A stretch of 64,000 nt of DNA, from contig NZ_JAODIM010000043.1 in NCBI RefSeq assembly GCF_025527015.1, positions 496,001 to 560,000 on the forward strand, read 5' to 3'. This document shows, piece after piece, positions 1-9,777 of the stretch (positions are counted from its first letter, which is position 1; the number at the start of each line of letters is the position of its first letter). The DNA is from Winslowiella arboricola (lineage in GTDB: Bacteria > Pseudomonadota > Gammaproteobacteria > Enterobacterales > Enterobacteriaceae). A program made the position numbers and the translations under genes. Under the pieces are notes generated by a model. It searched no databases. It was not told where the DNA came from and saw only the letters and a list, made by a program, of their open reading frames with translations.

Positions 1-1124
1 GGGTGCTGCTGGCGATGGCGATGTGCCATCAGCCACAACTGATTATCGCCGACGAACCGACCAGCGCGCTGGATGTCAGCGTGCAGAAACAGGTGCTGGA
101 TGCGCTGGCGGCGGTAGTGGCGAATAAAAATATTGCGCTGATTCTGATCACCCACGATCTGAATGTGGCGCTTGAGCGGGCAGACCGGGTGCTGGTGATG
201 CATGAAGGCCAGCTGGTCGAGAGCGGCACGCCTGCCAGTCTGCTGCGTCAGACCCGTCATCCTTATACCCGTCTGCTGCTGGAAGCATCACCGGCCTTTT
301 TAACCGTGCCTTACCGCCAGCCGCCCGATGCGGGGTTGCCGCTGATGCAGGTAAAAGAGCTAAGCAAACAGTTTGTTTTAGCCGGTGGCGCAACCTTTAA
401 CGCGGTAGATCAGGTCTCTTTTCCGCTAATACGCGGCGGCACCACCAGTCTGGCAGGCGAGTCGGGATCGGGGAAATCGACCACGGTACGCATGCTCGCC
501 GGACTGGAACACCCGGATGGCGGACAGATCGAGTTTGATGGCACGCTGTTATCCGCTGGCCGCAGCGCAGAATTTCGCCGCCGGGTGCAGATGGTGTATC
601 AGAACCCTTATGCGTCGTTAAACCCGAAGATGACCCTCGAAGCGATTATCACCGAGCCGTTACGGGCGTTTCGTCTCGGCAATAAGCAGACTCAGCGTGA
701 GCGCGCAGCGGAACTGCTGGCGGCCGTGGAGTTACCGGTTAATTTGCTCACCGTGCGGCCTTCAGCGCTTTCCGGCGGCCAGCGCCAGCGAGTGGCGATT
801 GCGCGCGCGCTGGCCATCTCACCTGAATTGCTGATTCTTGATGAGCCGGTTTCCGCGCTGGATGTGGCGGTGCAGGCGCAGATCCTGGCCCTGCTCGATC
901 GCTTACAGCGTGAACATGGCCTGACTTATCTGTTTATTTCGCATGACCTGGCGGTGGTACGGCAGATATCAGATTATGTGGTGATTATGCAGCAGGGCAA
1001 AGTGGTTGAGCAGGGGGAGGTGGCATCCATTTTCACCACGCCTTCTTCCGCCTATACCCGCCAGTTACTGGCGCATATTCCGGGGACATTTGGGCAGAAA
1101 ATGGCATTGTATCGGAGTGCTTAG
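1..1124 (+). CDS. Peptide-type ABC transporter dual ATPase, 5' truncated
   Basis: The reading frame is open from the left edge, so the true start lies outside the window. What remains is the end of one ATPase domain (Walker B region [12 protein letters not shown], then the H-loop ITHDLN) followed by a complete second domain with Walker [10 protein letters not shown], signature LSGGQRQRV and Walker [13 protein letters not shown]. Two fused ATPase halves are typical of GsiA-like importers for glutathione, dipeptides or related solutes. The neighbouring sulfur genes make a sulfur-containing peptide substrate plausible, but that is inference. The gene ends 100 bp before a convergent ssuA-like gene. 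Confidence 0.85.
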   Translation, partial: VLLAMAMCHQPQLIIADEPTSALDVSVQKQVLDALAAVVANKNIALILITHDLNVALERADRVLVMHEGQLVESGTPASLLRQTRHPYTRLLLEASPAFLTVPYRQPPDAGLPLMQVKELSKQFVLAGGATFNAVDQVSFPLIRGGTTSLAGESGSGKSTTVRMLAGLEHPDGGQIEFDGTLLSAGRSAEFRRRVQMVYQNPYASLNPKMTLEAIITEPLRAFRLGNKQTQRERAAELLAAVELPVNLLTVRPSALSGGQRQRVAIARALAISPELLILDEPVSALDVAVQAQILALLDRLQREHGLTYLFISHDLAVVRQISDYVVIMQQGKVVEQGEVASIFTTPSSAYTRQLLAHIPGTFGQKMALYRSA

Positions 1125-1227
1125 GGAGGCTAATCTTCATCGCCAGTGCTATGGTCCGCCTGCGGTTGCCTGTCACAGGCGTTATCCATTTGCATTAGCG
1201 ATGATTAGGCCAGCGGCTCCGTTTTTA

Positions 1228-2175
1228 TTACTTCTTATCCAGCGACCAGGTCGCGCTGCTGACGTCCACTTTCACCGGCAGCAGCCCGATTTGGCTAAAT
1301 TTATCCGCCAGCGCCTGCTGTTGCTTAAATACTTCCGGTGTCATCCGCTCGGCGCCATAGGGCATTCTGGCCAGTGCCCGTTGCCAGACAGGTTGTGGCA
1401 AACCGGTAGAATCCGACAGGATTTTCGCCGCCGCTTGCGGGTTTTTATTCGCCCAGTCGCTTAGCGTACCCAGCTCATCCACCACCTGTTTTGCGGTCTG
1501 CGGATAAGTATCAGCAAACTTGCGACTGGCAAGATAGAAGGTGTAATGCGGCACTAACCCTTCGGCATTTTTCACCAGTCTGGCTTTCGCGTTGGTTTCC
1601 ACTTCGGCGTAGTAAGGATCCCAGATCACCCATGCATCCACCGCACCACGCTGGAAAGCGGCGCGCGCATCGGCGGGCGGCAAATAGACCGGGGTAATAT
1701 CTTTATAACTGAGTCCGGCATCTTCCAGCGCACTGACCAGCAGATAGTTGACATCCGAGCCTTTATTCAGCGCCACCCGTTTGCCTTTCAGATCGGCGAC
1801 GCTTTTAATTGGCGAATTCTCCGGCACCACAATCGCTTCGGTTTTCGGGTTAGCAGGCGAGTGAGCGAGATAGACCAGTTCGGCCTGCGCAGCCTGGGCA
1901 AAAGTCGGCGGCGCATCGCCGGTCGCCGCCAGATCGATACTGCCAATATTTAATCCTTCCAGCATCTGCGGGCCAGCCGGGAATTCGACCCAGCGCACGG
2001 CAATCCCCTGTTTTTTGAACTGTGCATCAAGGGTACCGCGGTATTTCAGCAGGGCGAAAATATTGGCTTTCTGATAGCCGATATTGACAGTTTTCGGCGC
2101 GGTTTCCGCCAGTGCATTATGCAGTGAGCCAAGCATAGCCGCGGCCACCATGCCGCTGATGAGTAATTTTTTCAT
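1228..2175 (-). CDS. SsuA-like sulfonate-binding periplasmic protein
   Basis: Encodes 315 residues with a classical signal peptide (KK, hydrophobic stretch, cleavage near ALAE). It matches the SsuA family of aliphatic sulfonate binding proteins: IGYQK near the mature N-terminus, EFPAGPQ, KGSDVNYLLV, and VDAWVIWDP. No ssuB or ssuC lies beside it, so it must use a transporter encoded elsewhere or the SsuBC-like pair at 38915-40508. It follows the sigma-54 regulator gene by about 94 bp on the same strand and may be co-transcribed. It closely resembles the C-terminal domain of that regulator. I did not find a -24/-12 promoter directly upstream. Confidence 0.88.
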   Translation of the reverse strand: MKKLLISGMVAAAMLGSLHNALAETAPKTVNIGYQKANIFALLKYRGTLDAQFKKQGIAVRWVEFPAGPQMLEGLNIGSIDLAATGDAPPTFAQAAQAELVYLAHSPANPKTEAIVVPENSPIKSVADLKGKRVALNKGSDVNYLLVSALEDAGLSYKDITPVYLPPADARAAFQRGAVDAWVIWDPYYAEVETNAKARLVKNAEGLVPHYTFYLASRKFADTYPQTAKQVVDELGTLSDWANKNPQAAAKILSDSTGLPQPVWQRALARMPYGAERMTPEVFKQQQALADKFSQIGLLPVKVDVSSATWSLDKK

Positions 2176-2269
2176 TGTGATTCCCTGAGTTATCGGTGTT
2201 ATCTGCGCAACATAGCAAACCGGGCCAAAAGCGCTTAACGAGTAAAAATCATATCCTTAGCTAAAAAAA

Positions 2270-4159
2270 TTATTCCAGCCACACTGCATCCCGGATCTTA
2301 ATCGCCCGCGGTAATAAACCGAGCGCATAGAAACGGTCAGCAATCGCCTGCTGCTGGCGGATAATGGTCAGATCCATACGCCGGGTCTGATGACTGCGGC
2401 GCGCCAGCGCATGTGACAGAGAATCAGTGGCCAGTCCCAGTTCCGCAGACAGCAGCGCGGCGGCCTCGGCACGATGCGCGTCGATATAGCGGCCGGTCTG
2501 CTCGAGCGCCGCCAGCAGCGCATGCAGCAGATCGCCGGAGTGCGCGGCGAACTCACGGTGAGCAAGATAGAACTGATGATTATTAACCCGCCCGACACCG
2601 TTGGCGATCACCCGCAGCTGATCGCCATGCTCAGCATCGCTGAGTAACGGATCCCACATCATCCACGCATCCACCGCATGGTGATCGCTGGGGGTCAGCG
2701 GATATTTTGGTGGCGCATAGACCACGCGCACATCCTCCAGCGTCATGCCAGCCTCATCAAGGATCTGCACCAGCAGATAATGCACATTTGATCCTTTATT
2801 CACCGCGATCCGCTTGCCGCGCAGATCGGCAATGGTATGCAGCGGGCTGTTACTGGCCACCAGCAGCGCCACGCTTTGCGGTGCGGCGGGTTCCCACGCG
2901 ACATACAACAGCATATTTTTATCAGCCTGCGAAAATATCGGTGGCACTTCGCCGGTAGTACCAAAATCAATCTCGCGATTGGCCAGCGCATGCAGCAGCT
3001 GAGGACCGGCAGGAAACTCGCTCCACAGTACGCTAATGCCGCGATCGGCAAATTCAGCTTCCAGTGACTGACGCGCTTTCAGAATGCCCAGATTGCCAAA
3101 TTTCTGATAACCGATGCGCAACTCACGTTCATGCAGCGCCGTGTCGCCGGAACTTCTCGGAACACTGCCCGCCAGACTGCGACGCGGTTTAATCAGCCCC
3201 AGATGACCGAGCTGAGTGCGCAGCGTGTTACGGCTGATCCCCAGCAGCGTCGCCGCCTGCAGTTGATTGCCGTGACTCAGTTCAAAGGCATTGCGCACCA
3301 GCGCACCAGTGATACGTTGCCAGGTCTGGCCGTCGTTGCTCTGCAGCTGCTGACGCATAAAGTTATCCAGCGCATCATCACCTGCCGCCAGCCGTTCATG
3401 ACTCACCGCACTGAGCCGTAGCTGGCGCGGGGTGATCAGCGGCTCTTTGCTCAGCAATACCGCATTATGCAGCGTGTTCTCCAGCTCACGGATATTCCCC
3501 GGCCACGGGTACGTCATCAGCGTAGCCAGCGTATCTTCGCTGAGCCGCAACTGCGGACGGCCAAGACGGCGTGCATACAGCGTCAGAAAGTGATCGGCCA
3601 GCAGCGGAATATCTTCCCGCCGCTGACGCAGTGGCGGCAGGGTGACCGCCGCCACATTGAGCCGGTAATAGAGGTCTTCGCGGAAACGGCGTTCACGAAT
3701 CGCATGGGCCAGATCGACATGGGTGGCGGCAATCACCCGCACGTTAACTTTCACCGGACGGTGCGATCCAACGCGTGTCACCTCGCGCTCCTGTAATACG
3801 CGCAGCAGTTTCACCTGCAACGGCAAACTCAGCTCGCCGATCTCATCCAGCAGCAGGGTGCCGCCTTCCGCCGCCTCAAACCAGCCCTGATGACGTTCCG
3901 CTGCGCCGGTGAAAGCACCTTTTTCATGGCCAAACAGTTCCGATTCGGCAAGGCTTTCGGTCAGCGCGCCACAGTTCACCGCCAGAAACGGCTGCTGGCG
4001 GCGTGGGCTGTGATGATGCAGATAGCGCGCCACCACCTCTTTGCCGGTGCCGGTTTCACCCACAATCAGCACGGTGGCATCGGTTGGCGCCAGCCGATCC
4101 AGCACGCTCTGAAAGGCGATCGACGCCGGGTCGATTAAGGTGGGGCCATGATTCTGCAT
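2270..4159 (-). CDS. Sigma-54 enhancer-binding activator fused to an SsuA-like sensor domain
   Basis: A 629-residue fusion. Residues 1-250 are a sigma-54-interacting AAA+ domain with Walker A GETGTGKE (about 34-41), the sigma-54 contact motif GAFTGA (81-86) and Walker B TLLLDEIG (about 101-108). Residues about 290-325 form a Fis-type helix-turn-helix. Residues about 346-629 are a full-length periplasmic-type sulfonate binding domain without a signal peptide ([31 protein letters not shown]). There is no N-terminal receiver, GAF or PAS domain, as in the SfnR family, so the C-terminal domain is the likely ligand sensor in the cytoplasm. The ATG at 4159 is preferred over a TTG at 4195 because an AGG lies at proper spacing. 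Divergent from ssuD. Confidence 0.88.
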   Translation of the reverse strand: MQNHGPTLIDPASIAFQSVLDRLAPTDATVLIVGETGTGKEVVARYLHHHSPRRQQPFLAVNCGALTESLAESELFGHEKGAFTGAAERHQGWFEAAEGGTLLLDEIGELSLPLQVKLLRVLQEREVTRVGSHRPVKVNVRVIAATHVDLAHAIRERRFREDLYYRLNVAAVTLPPLRQRREDIPLLADHFLTLYARRLGRPQLRLSEDTLATLMTYPWPGNIRELENTLHNAVLLSKEPLITPRQLRLSAVSHERLAAGDDALDNFMRQQLQSNDGQTWQRITGALVRNAFELSHGNQLQAATLLGISRNTLRTQLGHLGLIKPRRSLAGSVPRSSGDTALHERELRIGYQKFGNLGILKARQSLEAEFADRGISVLWSEFPAGPQLLHALANREIDFGTTGEVPPIFSQADKNMLLYVAWEPAAPQSVALLVASNSPLHTIADLRGKRIAVNKGSNVHYLLVQILDEAGMTLEDVRVVYAPPKYPLTPSDHHAVDAWMMWDPLLSDAEHGDQLRVIANGVGRVNNHQFYLAHREFAAHSGDLLHALLAALEQTGRYIDAHRAEAAALLSAELGLATDSLSHALARRSHQTRRMDLTIIRQQQAIADRFYALGLLPRAIKIRDAVWLE

Positions 4160-4240
4160 TGCGTTACCTGCATGGAAAAAAACCTGACGCCACAATAGCG
4201 CCAGACGGCGGCAGCGACGAGAGGGAGCAGCGCGGTTTTC

Positions 4241-4256
4241 TGCTGCAAATGCAGCA
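4241..4256. promoter_or_regulatory. Palindromic operator, copy 1 (candidate activator site)
   Basis: TGCTGCAAATGCAGCA has two 7-base arms (TGCTGCA and TGCAGCA) around AA. It lies between the divergent sigma-54 activator and ssuD, about 97 bp upstream of the -24 element. A second copy, its exact reverse complement, starts 32 bp further on, about three helical turns. Such spacing fits two dimers of an enhancer-binding protein. That the neighbouring activator binds here is inference. Confidence 0.7.
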
Positions 4257-4272
4257 CAACACGCGCAACAAC

Positions 4273-4288
4273 TGCTGCATTTGCAGCA
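4273..4288. promoter_or_regulatory. Palindromic operator, copy 2 (candidate activator site)
   Basis: TGCTGCATTTGCAGCA is the same 7-base-arm palindrome with TT at the centre, 65 bp upstream of the ssuD -24/-12 promoter. It is on the same helix face as copy 1, with a start-to-start distance of 32 bp. The position also suits autoregulation of the divergent activator gene. Confidence 0.7.
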
Positions 4289-4352
4289 AACCAGGCAGTG
4301 AGTTTATTAATTATCATATTGATATTTAACAATAAAAAACACACTTCACAAC

Positions 4353-4368
4353 TGGCATACTTCCTGCT
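4353..4368 (+). promoter_or_regulatory. Sigma-54 (-24/-12) promoter of ssuD
   Basis: TGGCAT, five bases, then CTGCT gives the obligatory GG-N10-GC arrangement of sigma-54 promoters (consensus TGGCAC-N5-TTGCW). It is about 70-85 bp upstream of ssuD and downstream of two palindromic sites beside a gene for a sigma-54 activator. The combination makes a chance match unlikely. Confidence 0.75.
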
Positions 4369-4437
4369 ATCAGTGTTATAACCAAAGATTTACTTTCCAT
4401 CCAATAAATTCATATATCGTTATATAGGAAAATGATA

Positions 4438-5610
4438 ATGAGCGAGACAGCACAGGAAAACATTAACCTCTTCTGGTTTCTGCCGACCCATGGCGACGGA
4501 CGCTACCTTGGCACCACTGAAGGTGGTCGTGCGGTGGATCTGCCTTATTTACAACAGGTTGCACTGGCGGCGGACAACCTTGGCTACTACGGCGTGCTGA
4601 TCCCGACCGGTAAAAGCTGCGAAGACTCCTGGCTGGTGGCATCCGCACTGGCGCCCATTACCAAAAAATTACGTTATCTGGTGGCAGTACGTCCCGGATT
4701 GCAGCCACCCAGCCTGGCCGCGCGAATGGCGGCGACGCTGGATCGTCTGTCGGAAGGTCGTCTGCTGATCAATGTGGTCACCGGCGGTGATCCGGTCGAA
4801 AACAAAGGCGATGGCATCTTTCTCAGCCACGCTGAGCGTTACCAGGTAACGCGCGAATTTCTTGAGGTCTATTCGCGTCTGCTAAAAGGCGAAAAGGTGG
4901 ATTTTAACGGCGAGCATATCCGCGTCGAAGGAGCGGAAGTGCTGTTTCCGCCGGTGCAGGAAGATGGCCCGCCGCTCTACTTTGGTGGTTCGTCTGACGA
5001 AGCGATCGACGTGGCCGCCGATCAGATCGATACCTATCTCACCTGGGGCGAGCCGGTAGCGCAGGTAGCGGAAAAAATTGCAGTGGTGCGAAAACGCGCC
5101 GAAGAACGTGGCCGAACACTAAGTTATGGTATTCGTCTGCATGTTATCGTGCGTGAAACCGAAGAAGAGGCGTGGGCCGCAGCAGACCGGCTGATTGCAC
5201 ATCTTGATGACGACACCATTGCCGCTGCGCAGAAGATTTTTGCACGAATGGACTCCACCGGCCAGGCGCGCATGAGTGCGCTGCATGGCGGTTCGCGCGA
5301 CGGACTGCGTATCGCCCCCAATCTGTGGGCGGGCGTCGGCCTGGTGCGCGGCGGCGCGGGCACTGCGCTGGTCGGTAATCCGCAGCAGGTGGCGGAACGT
5401 ATTCGCGAATATCAGGCGCTGGGGATTGAGAACTTTATTTTCTCCGGCTATCCACACCTGGAAGAAGCGCATCGCTTCGCCGAACTGGTGATGCCGTTGC
5501 TGCCGCTGGCCGCCAATGCCGCCAGGCGGCAGCGCACAGTCAATACCGGGCCATTTGGCGAAACGATTGGTGGCGATCGTCGTCCGGTTAATCACACCAG
5601 TGCCAGCTGA
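4438..5610 (+). CDS. ssuD: FMNH2-dependent alkanesulfonate monooxygenase
   Basis: A 390-residue member of the bacterial luciferase-like family, closest to SsuD, which releases sulfite from alkanesulfonates using reduced FMN supplied by a partner reductase. Seen: [10 protein letters not shown] at the N-terminus, [10 protein letters not shown] with the conserved Cys (about 61), [37 protein letters not shown] and SGYPHLEEA. Two ATGs are possible. The second, at 4438, is 8 bases after AGGA, whereas the one at 4432 is too close. No ssuE reductase is seen in the window. Expression is probably sigma-54-dependent, unlike the CysB/Cbl control known in E. coli. Confidence 0.92.
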   Translation: MSETAQENINLFWFLPTHGDGRYLGTTEGGRAVDLPYLQQVALAADNLGYYGVLIPTGKSCEDSWLVASALAPITKKLRYLVAVRPGLQPPSLAARMAATLDRLSEGRLLINVVTGGDPVENKGDGIFLSHAERYQVTREFLEVYSRLLKGEKVDFNGEHIRVEGAEVLFPPVQEDGPPLYFGGSSDEAIDVAADQIDTYLTWGEPVAQVAEKIAVVRKRAEERGRTLSYGIRLHVIVRETEEEAWAAADRLIAHLDDDTIAAAQKIFARMDSTGQARMSALHGGSRDGLRIAPNLWAGVGLVRGGAGTALVGNPQQVAERIREYQALGIENFIFSGYPHLEEAHRFAELVMPLLPLAANAARRQRTVNTGPFGETIGGDRRPVNHTSAS

Positions 5611-5967
5611 ACAGAAGCGGATGATTTATTAAACGCGGAATGTCACTGACTGGGAAGTTAATGGTAATCAGCCAACCTTTATCTGGCAAACAGGCAACGG
5701 CGGATAAATTAATAAGCTGCTGGCGCGCATAATATACGTCAGCAGATTATTATCCGGATATAATATTTCCATTTATCGTACTGATAATGTGGCGAAATTT
5801 ATCGACTGACATTAATATCGCCTTAGCAATATTACAGCCATGTAATGCCATATATGTCATAAGACAGGCGCGCTGTTTATTATTATCATCAATTAAATTA
5901 ATAAGCTTTCCCGGTTAATGGCCTGCGCCATAACGGGTTTTGCCTGCCTGTTAATTAAGGGAAACAG
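5611..5967. other. AT-rich intergenic leader before the sfnB operon
   Basis: 357 bp without a convincing gene. I looked for a GG-N10-GC sigma-54 promoter on the + strand and found none with correct spacing. An imperfect hairpin (5910-5937, arms starting CCCGG and ending ACGGG) is followed by TTTT at 5938-5941. It could be a late terminator for ssuD or an attenuator in the leader of the next operon. The putative RBS for the next gene (AAGGGA) sits just before 5968. Confidence 0.4.
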
Positions 5968-7176
5968 ATGAGTCATATTGCCAGTATTTTACCCGAACCC
6001 GCACAGGTTATTTTTAGCGATGAGCAGGCGATCCGTGCTGCGCATACGGTCGCCGGGCTGGCGCTTAGCGAAGCGGTGATTCGCGACCGCGAACGCCTCT
6101 ATCCGCTGGAAGCGTTGTCGTTATTCAGCCGCTCGGGCCTCGGCAGTATCTCGGTGCCGCGCGCCTTTGGTGGCGGTGGACTGAGTTATCGCACGGTGGC
6201 GGAAGTGTTCCGAATTATCTCCGCCGCCGACCCTTCGCTGGGGCAAATCCCGCAAAACCACTTCGGCATTATCCAGTTTTTGCTCGATGAAGGCTCGCCG
6301 CAGCAGCAACAGACGCTATTTACCGCAGTAGTGGAGGGGCAGCGCCTGGGTAATGGCGGCCCGGAGAAAAATACCCGCCATAGCCGTGAAGTGCTGGCAC
6401 GCCTGCACAGCACCGAACAGGGCTTACGGCTGAGCGGCGAGAAGTTTTACTCCACCGGCGCACTGTTTGCCCACATTGTGGTCACCAGCGCGATTGACGA
6501 TCGCGGACAGGCGGTCATGACCTTTGTGCCACGTCTCGCGCCAGGGCTGGATATTATCGATGACTGGTCCGGTATCGGCCAGCGCACCACTGCCAGCGGC
6601 ACCGTACGCTTACAGGAGGTCGCCGTTGATGCCGGACTGGTGATCCCATTGCCGGCAGTGGATAAACCTTCGCTGCGTGGTCCGGTTTCACAACTGATTC
6701 AGGCGGCGATTGATGCCGGCATCGCGCGCGGCGCTTTTGACGAAGCCTGTGAATTTGTCCGCCAGCATTCACGCCCGTGGATTGATGCCGGGGTGGAGCG
6801 CAATGCCGACGATCCCCATCTGCAGGCCGATATTGGCCGGGTATACGTTGAGCTGAGCGCCGCCGATGCGCTGCTGCGTCGTGCCGCCCGCACCCTTGAT
6901 GGTATCGATGTCGCCAGCCTGAATGCGGAAAGCGCCGCGCGCGCCTCGATTGCCGTCGCCGAAGCGAAAGTGCTGACTACCCAGGTAGCGCTGAAAGCCA
7001 GTGAGAAGCTGCTGGAGTGGGGTGGCAGCCGCGCAACGCTCAGTGAACACGGTCTTGATCGCCACTGGCGTAATGCCCGCACCCATACGCTGCATGATCC
7101 GGTGCGCTGGAAATACCACGCCATCGGTAACTACTACCTCAACGGAATTTTCCCGGCGCGTCATGCCTGGATTTAA
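5968..7176 (+). CDS. SfnB-like acyl-CoA dehydrogenase-family flavin oxidoreductase, copy 1
   Basis: 402 residues with the acyl-CoA dehydrogenase/DszC-type fold. It matches the SfnB sulfur acquisition family: GLGSISVPRAFGG, GQIPQNHFG, GEKFYSTGALFAH, DDWSGIGQRTTASGTV, and the C-terminal HWRNARTHTLHDPVRWKY. SfnB proteins work with reduced flavin in release of sulfur from organosulfur compounds such as dimethyl sulfone derivatives; the exact substrate here is unknown. It is first in a six-gene run ending at 12315. The next gene starts 10 bp later, with its RBS overlapping this stop. The adjacent homologue suggests an old duplication or a heteromeric enzyme. Confidence 0.85.
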   Translation: MSHIASILPEPAQVIFSDEQAIRAAHTVAGLALSEAVIRDRERLYPLEALSLFSRSGLGSISVPRAFGGGGLSYRTVAEVFRIISAADPSLGQIPQNHFGIIQFLLDEGSPQQQQTLFTAVVEGQRLGNGGPEKNTRHSREVLARLHSTEQGLRLSGEKFYSTGALFAHIVVTSAIDDRGQAVMTFVPRLAPGLDIIDDWSGIGQRTTASGTVRLQEVAVDAGLVIPLPAVDKPSLRGPVSQLIQAAIDAGIARGAFDEACEFVRQHSRPWIDAGVERNADDPHLQADIGRVYVELSAADALLRRAARTLDGIDVASLNAESAARASIAVAEAKVLTTQVALKASEKLLEWGGSRATLSEHGLDRHWRNARTHTLHDPVRWKYHAIGNYYLNGIFPARHAWI

Positions 7177-7186
7177 GGATGCCTCT

Positions 7187-8395
7187 ATGAGCCACAGCAA
7201 GGTGAAAGCCAGAACCCCGGCCAGCGTGATTACCTCGCCGGAGCAGGCGCTGAACGTCGCCCGCGAACTGGCGCAGGCGTTTCGGGTTGAGTCCGCTCAG
7301 CGTGACCGTCTGCGTCAGCTGCCGTTTAAACAGCTGGAGGCGCTGTTTGCTTCCGGCCTTGGCGCCATTACCGTGCCGGAGGACTTTGGTGGCGTGGCGG
7401 TGCCGACCGCGGTGCTGGCGCAGGTGATAGCGATCCTCAGTGAAGCGGATGCCGCCATTGGTCAGATCCCGCAAAACCATTTCTATGCGCTGGAAGTACT
7501 GCGCGTGAACGGCAGTGATGCCCAGCAGCGCCGTTTCTATCAGGAGGTGCTGGAGGGCATCCATCTGGGCAATGCGCTGGCCGAGTTTAGTTCTGCCGCC
7601 GCCCATTACCGTACCACCTCGGTTTTGCCTGATGGCGACGGCTATCTGCTACAGGGCAAAAAGTTTTATGCCACGGGCGCGCTGTTTGCTGACCGTATTC
7701 CCACCGCCGCCCGTGATGCCGAAGGTAAGGAGCAGCTGGTGTTTGTGCCGCGTCATCAGGCCAACGTCACGGTTATTGATGACTGGTCAGGCTTTGGTCA
7801 GCGCACCACCGGCAGCGGAACGGTGATTTTTGATCGTGTACGCGTGACGGCTGACGATATCGTGCCGTTTCAGAGCGCCTTTGAACGCCCGAGCACCGTC
7901 GGGCCGTTTGCGCAGATTATGCATGCCGCTATCGATCAGGGCATCGCCCGTGCGGCGTTCAGCGATATGCTTAACTTTATTAATACCCGTGCGCGGCCAT
8001 GGCCGGATTCCGGCGTCGATCGCGCCAGCGAGGATCCACTGACTATTGATCGGGTCGGGCAACTGGCGGCGCGTTTACAGGCCGGGGATGCGCTGCTGGA
8101 AGAGGCGGGGGAAACCATTGATGCCGCCCAGCGCCATCCTGATGCCAGCCATGTGGCAGAGGCATCTGTGCAGGTAGCCAGTGCACGCGCCTGGACCACG
8201 GAAGTGGCGCTGGAAGCCGCTAATTTGCTGTTCGAACTCTCCGGTACCCGCTCGGCACTGCGCGAACATAATCTCGACCGCCACTGGCGTAATGCCCGTA
8301 CCCATACGCTGCACGATCCGGTGCGCTGGAAGTATCCGGTAATTGGCAACTATGTGCTTAACGGCGTGCTGCCGCCACGCAGGGGGACATTATGA
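7187..8395 (+). CDS. SfnB-like acyl-CoA dehydrogenase-family flavin oxidoreductase, copy 2
   Basis: 402 residues, clearly paralogous to the preceding gene: GLGAITVPEDFGG, GQIPQNHFYALE, GKKFYATGALFAD, DDWSGFGQRTTGSGTV and the identical C-terminal HWRNARTHTLHDPVRWKY. The start at 7187 is preferred because AAGGA precedes it; the upstream frame extension overlaps copy 1. The stop overlaps the ATG of the next gene (ATGA at 8392-8395), indicating translational coupling. The role is inferred as oxidation of an organosulfur compound; the two copies may differ in substrate. Confidence 0.85.
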   Translation: MSHSKVKARTPASVITSPEQALNVARELAQAFRVESAQRDRLRQLPFKQLEALFASGLGAITVPEDFGGVAVPTAVLAQVIAILSEADAAIGQIPQNHFYALEVLRVNGSDAQQRRFYQEVLEGIHLGNALAEFSSAAAHYRTTSVLPDGDGYLLQGKKFYATGALFADRIPTAARDAEGKEQLVFVPRHQANVTVIDDWSGFGQRTTGSGTVIFDRVRVTADDIVPFQSAFERPSTVGPFAQIMHAAIDQGIARAAFSDMLNFINTRARPWPDSGVDRASEDPLTIDRVGQLAARLQAGDALLEEAGETIDAAQRHPDASHVAEASVQVASARAWTTEVALEAANLLFELSGTRSALREHNLDRHWRNARTHTLHDPVRWKYPVIGNYVLNGVLPPRRGTL

Positions 8396-9768
8396 GCCAG
8401 CCTGGCAAGCCGATCCTGCTGAACGCCTTTAATATGAACTGCGTCGGCCATATTCATCACGGCATGTGGACTCATCCGCTGGACCGCTCCACAGAGTTTA
8501 ACGATTTAAATTACTGGCTGGATCTGGCGCGCACCCTGGAGCGTGGTATGTTTGATGGCCTGTTTATCGCCGATATTCTCGGGGTTTACGATGTCTACCA
8601 GCAGGGCATTGGCTTAACCGCCAGCGAGTCGATCCAGCTGCCGGTCAACGATCCGCTGATGCTGGTATCAGCAATGGCCAGCGTCACCGAACATCTTGGC
8701 TTTGGTCTTACCGCCAACCTTAGCTATGAAGCGCCATATCCCTTTGCGCGCCGTTTTTCCACCCTCGACCATCTGACTAAAGGACGGGTGGGCTGGAATA
8801 TTGTTACCGGCTATCTCGACAGCGCCGCGCGCGCCGTCGGACAGACCCAGCTGCCGGGACATGACCAGCGCTACGATCAGGCCGATGAGTTTCTTGATGT
8901 CAGCTATAAGCTATGGGAAGGGAGCTGGCAGGACGATGCGGTGCTTGCCGATCGTCAGCAGCGGCGCTATGCCGATGCCAGCAAAATTCATCCGGTGCGC
9001 CATCATGGTGAGTTTTATCAGGTCGAAGGGTATCACCTGTCGTCACCGTCTCCGCAGCGCACGCCATTGCTGTTTCAGGCGGGCAGTTCTGCGCGCGGTA
9101 TCCGCTTTGCCGCCCGTCATGCGGAGTGCACCTTTGTAAATGGCAGTACGCCGCAGGCGATGCGTGCGCAGGCCGACAAGCTGCGGCAGGCCGCGCGCGA
9201 TGCCGGACGTCAGCCAGAGGATCTGAAGATCTTTATGGGCGTCTCGGTGATTGTCGCGCCAACCGAGCAACAGGCGCGCGAGAAGCATCAGGAATATCTG
9301 CGTTACGCCAGCCCGGAAGCCGGAATCGCCCACTTTTCCAGCTCTACCGGTATCGATCTGGCGCAGTTCGGGCTGGACGAGCCGATTCACAGCGGCGCCA
9401 CCCGGGCGATTGAGTCGGTAAGTCAGGCCTATAACGGCTGGACCCGCCGTCAGCTGCTGGAGCAGCATGCGCTGGGAGGGCGTTACGCGCTGATTGTCGG
9501 CAATCCGGCGCAGGTGGCCGAAGCCTTAATTAACTGGATCGATGAAGCCGGGATTGATGGCTTTAATCTGACGCGCATTGTTAATCCGCAAAGCTATATC
9601 GACTTTATTGATTTGGTGGTGCCGGAACTGCAACAGCGCGGCCGCTATAAAACTGCTTACCAGTCCGGTTCACTGCGAAAAAAATTGTTTAATCATGACC
9701 GGTTACCGTCACGCCATCCGGCTGCCCGCTGGCGCGTCGCTGACCACACCTCAGGAAAATACCTCTAA
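8392..9768 (+). CDS. LLM-class flavin-dependent monooxygenase, NtaA/SnaA/DszA type
   Basis: 458 residues of the luciferase-like monooxygenase superfamily, in the nitrilotriacetate/dibenzothiophene sulfone monooxygenase branch. Seen: LNAFNMNCVGHIHHGMW, FDGLFIADILGVYDVY, RRFSTLDHLTKGRVGWNIVTGY, HHGEFYQVEGYH, LLFQAGSS, and GIDGFNL near the end. Enzymes of this branch use FMNH2 to cleave C-N or C-S bonds. Its position after two SfnB-like genes and before a methionine-type importer argues for C-S cleavage, but the substrate cannot be read from the sequence. ATGA overlap with the upstream gene. Confidence 0.85.
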   Translation: MSQPGKPILLNAFNMNCVGHIHHGMWTHPLDRSTEFNDLNYWLDLARTLERGMFDGLFIADILGVYDVYQQGIGLTASESIQLPVNDPLMLVSAMASVTEHLGFGLTANLSYEAPYPFARRFSTLDHLTKGRVGWNIVTGYLDSAARAVGQTQLPGHDQRYDQADEFLDVSYKLWEGSWQDDAVLADRQQRRYADASKIHPVRHHGEFYQVEGYHLSSPSPQRTPLLFQAGSSARGIRFAARHAECTFVNGSTPQAMRAQADKLRQAARDAGRQPEDLKIFMGVSVIVAPTEQQAREKHQEYLRYASPEAGIAHFSSSTGIDLAQFGLDEPIHSGATRAIESVSQAYNGWTRRQLLEQHALGGRYALIVGNPAQVAEALINWIDEAGIDGFNLTRIVNPQSYIDFIDLVVPELQQRGRYKTAYQSGSLRKKLFNHDRLPSRHPAARWRVADHTSGKYL

Positions 9769-9777
9769 GGAATTACG

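Noticed and set aside
1140-1200. Hairpin after the ABC ATPase as a terminator
   Set aside because: The GCCTG/CAGGC stem is only five pairs with no T run; not convincing.
1006-1464. Long open frame overlapping the ends of the ABC ATPase and ssuA-like genes
   Set aside because: It is antisense or out of frame to two well-supported genes and has no protein-family features.
2176-2269. Possible -24/-12 promoter before the ssuA-like gene
   Set aside because: GG and GC pairs are present on the - strand but at 8 or 11 bases, not 10; co-transcription with the regulator is simpler.
7001-7186. N-terminal extension of the second SfnB-like gene
   Set aside because: It overlaps the end of the first SfnB gene; the ATG at 7187 has a good RBS and matches the paralogue's start.
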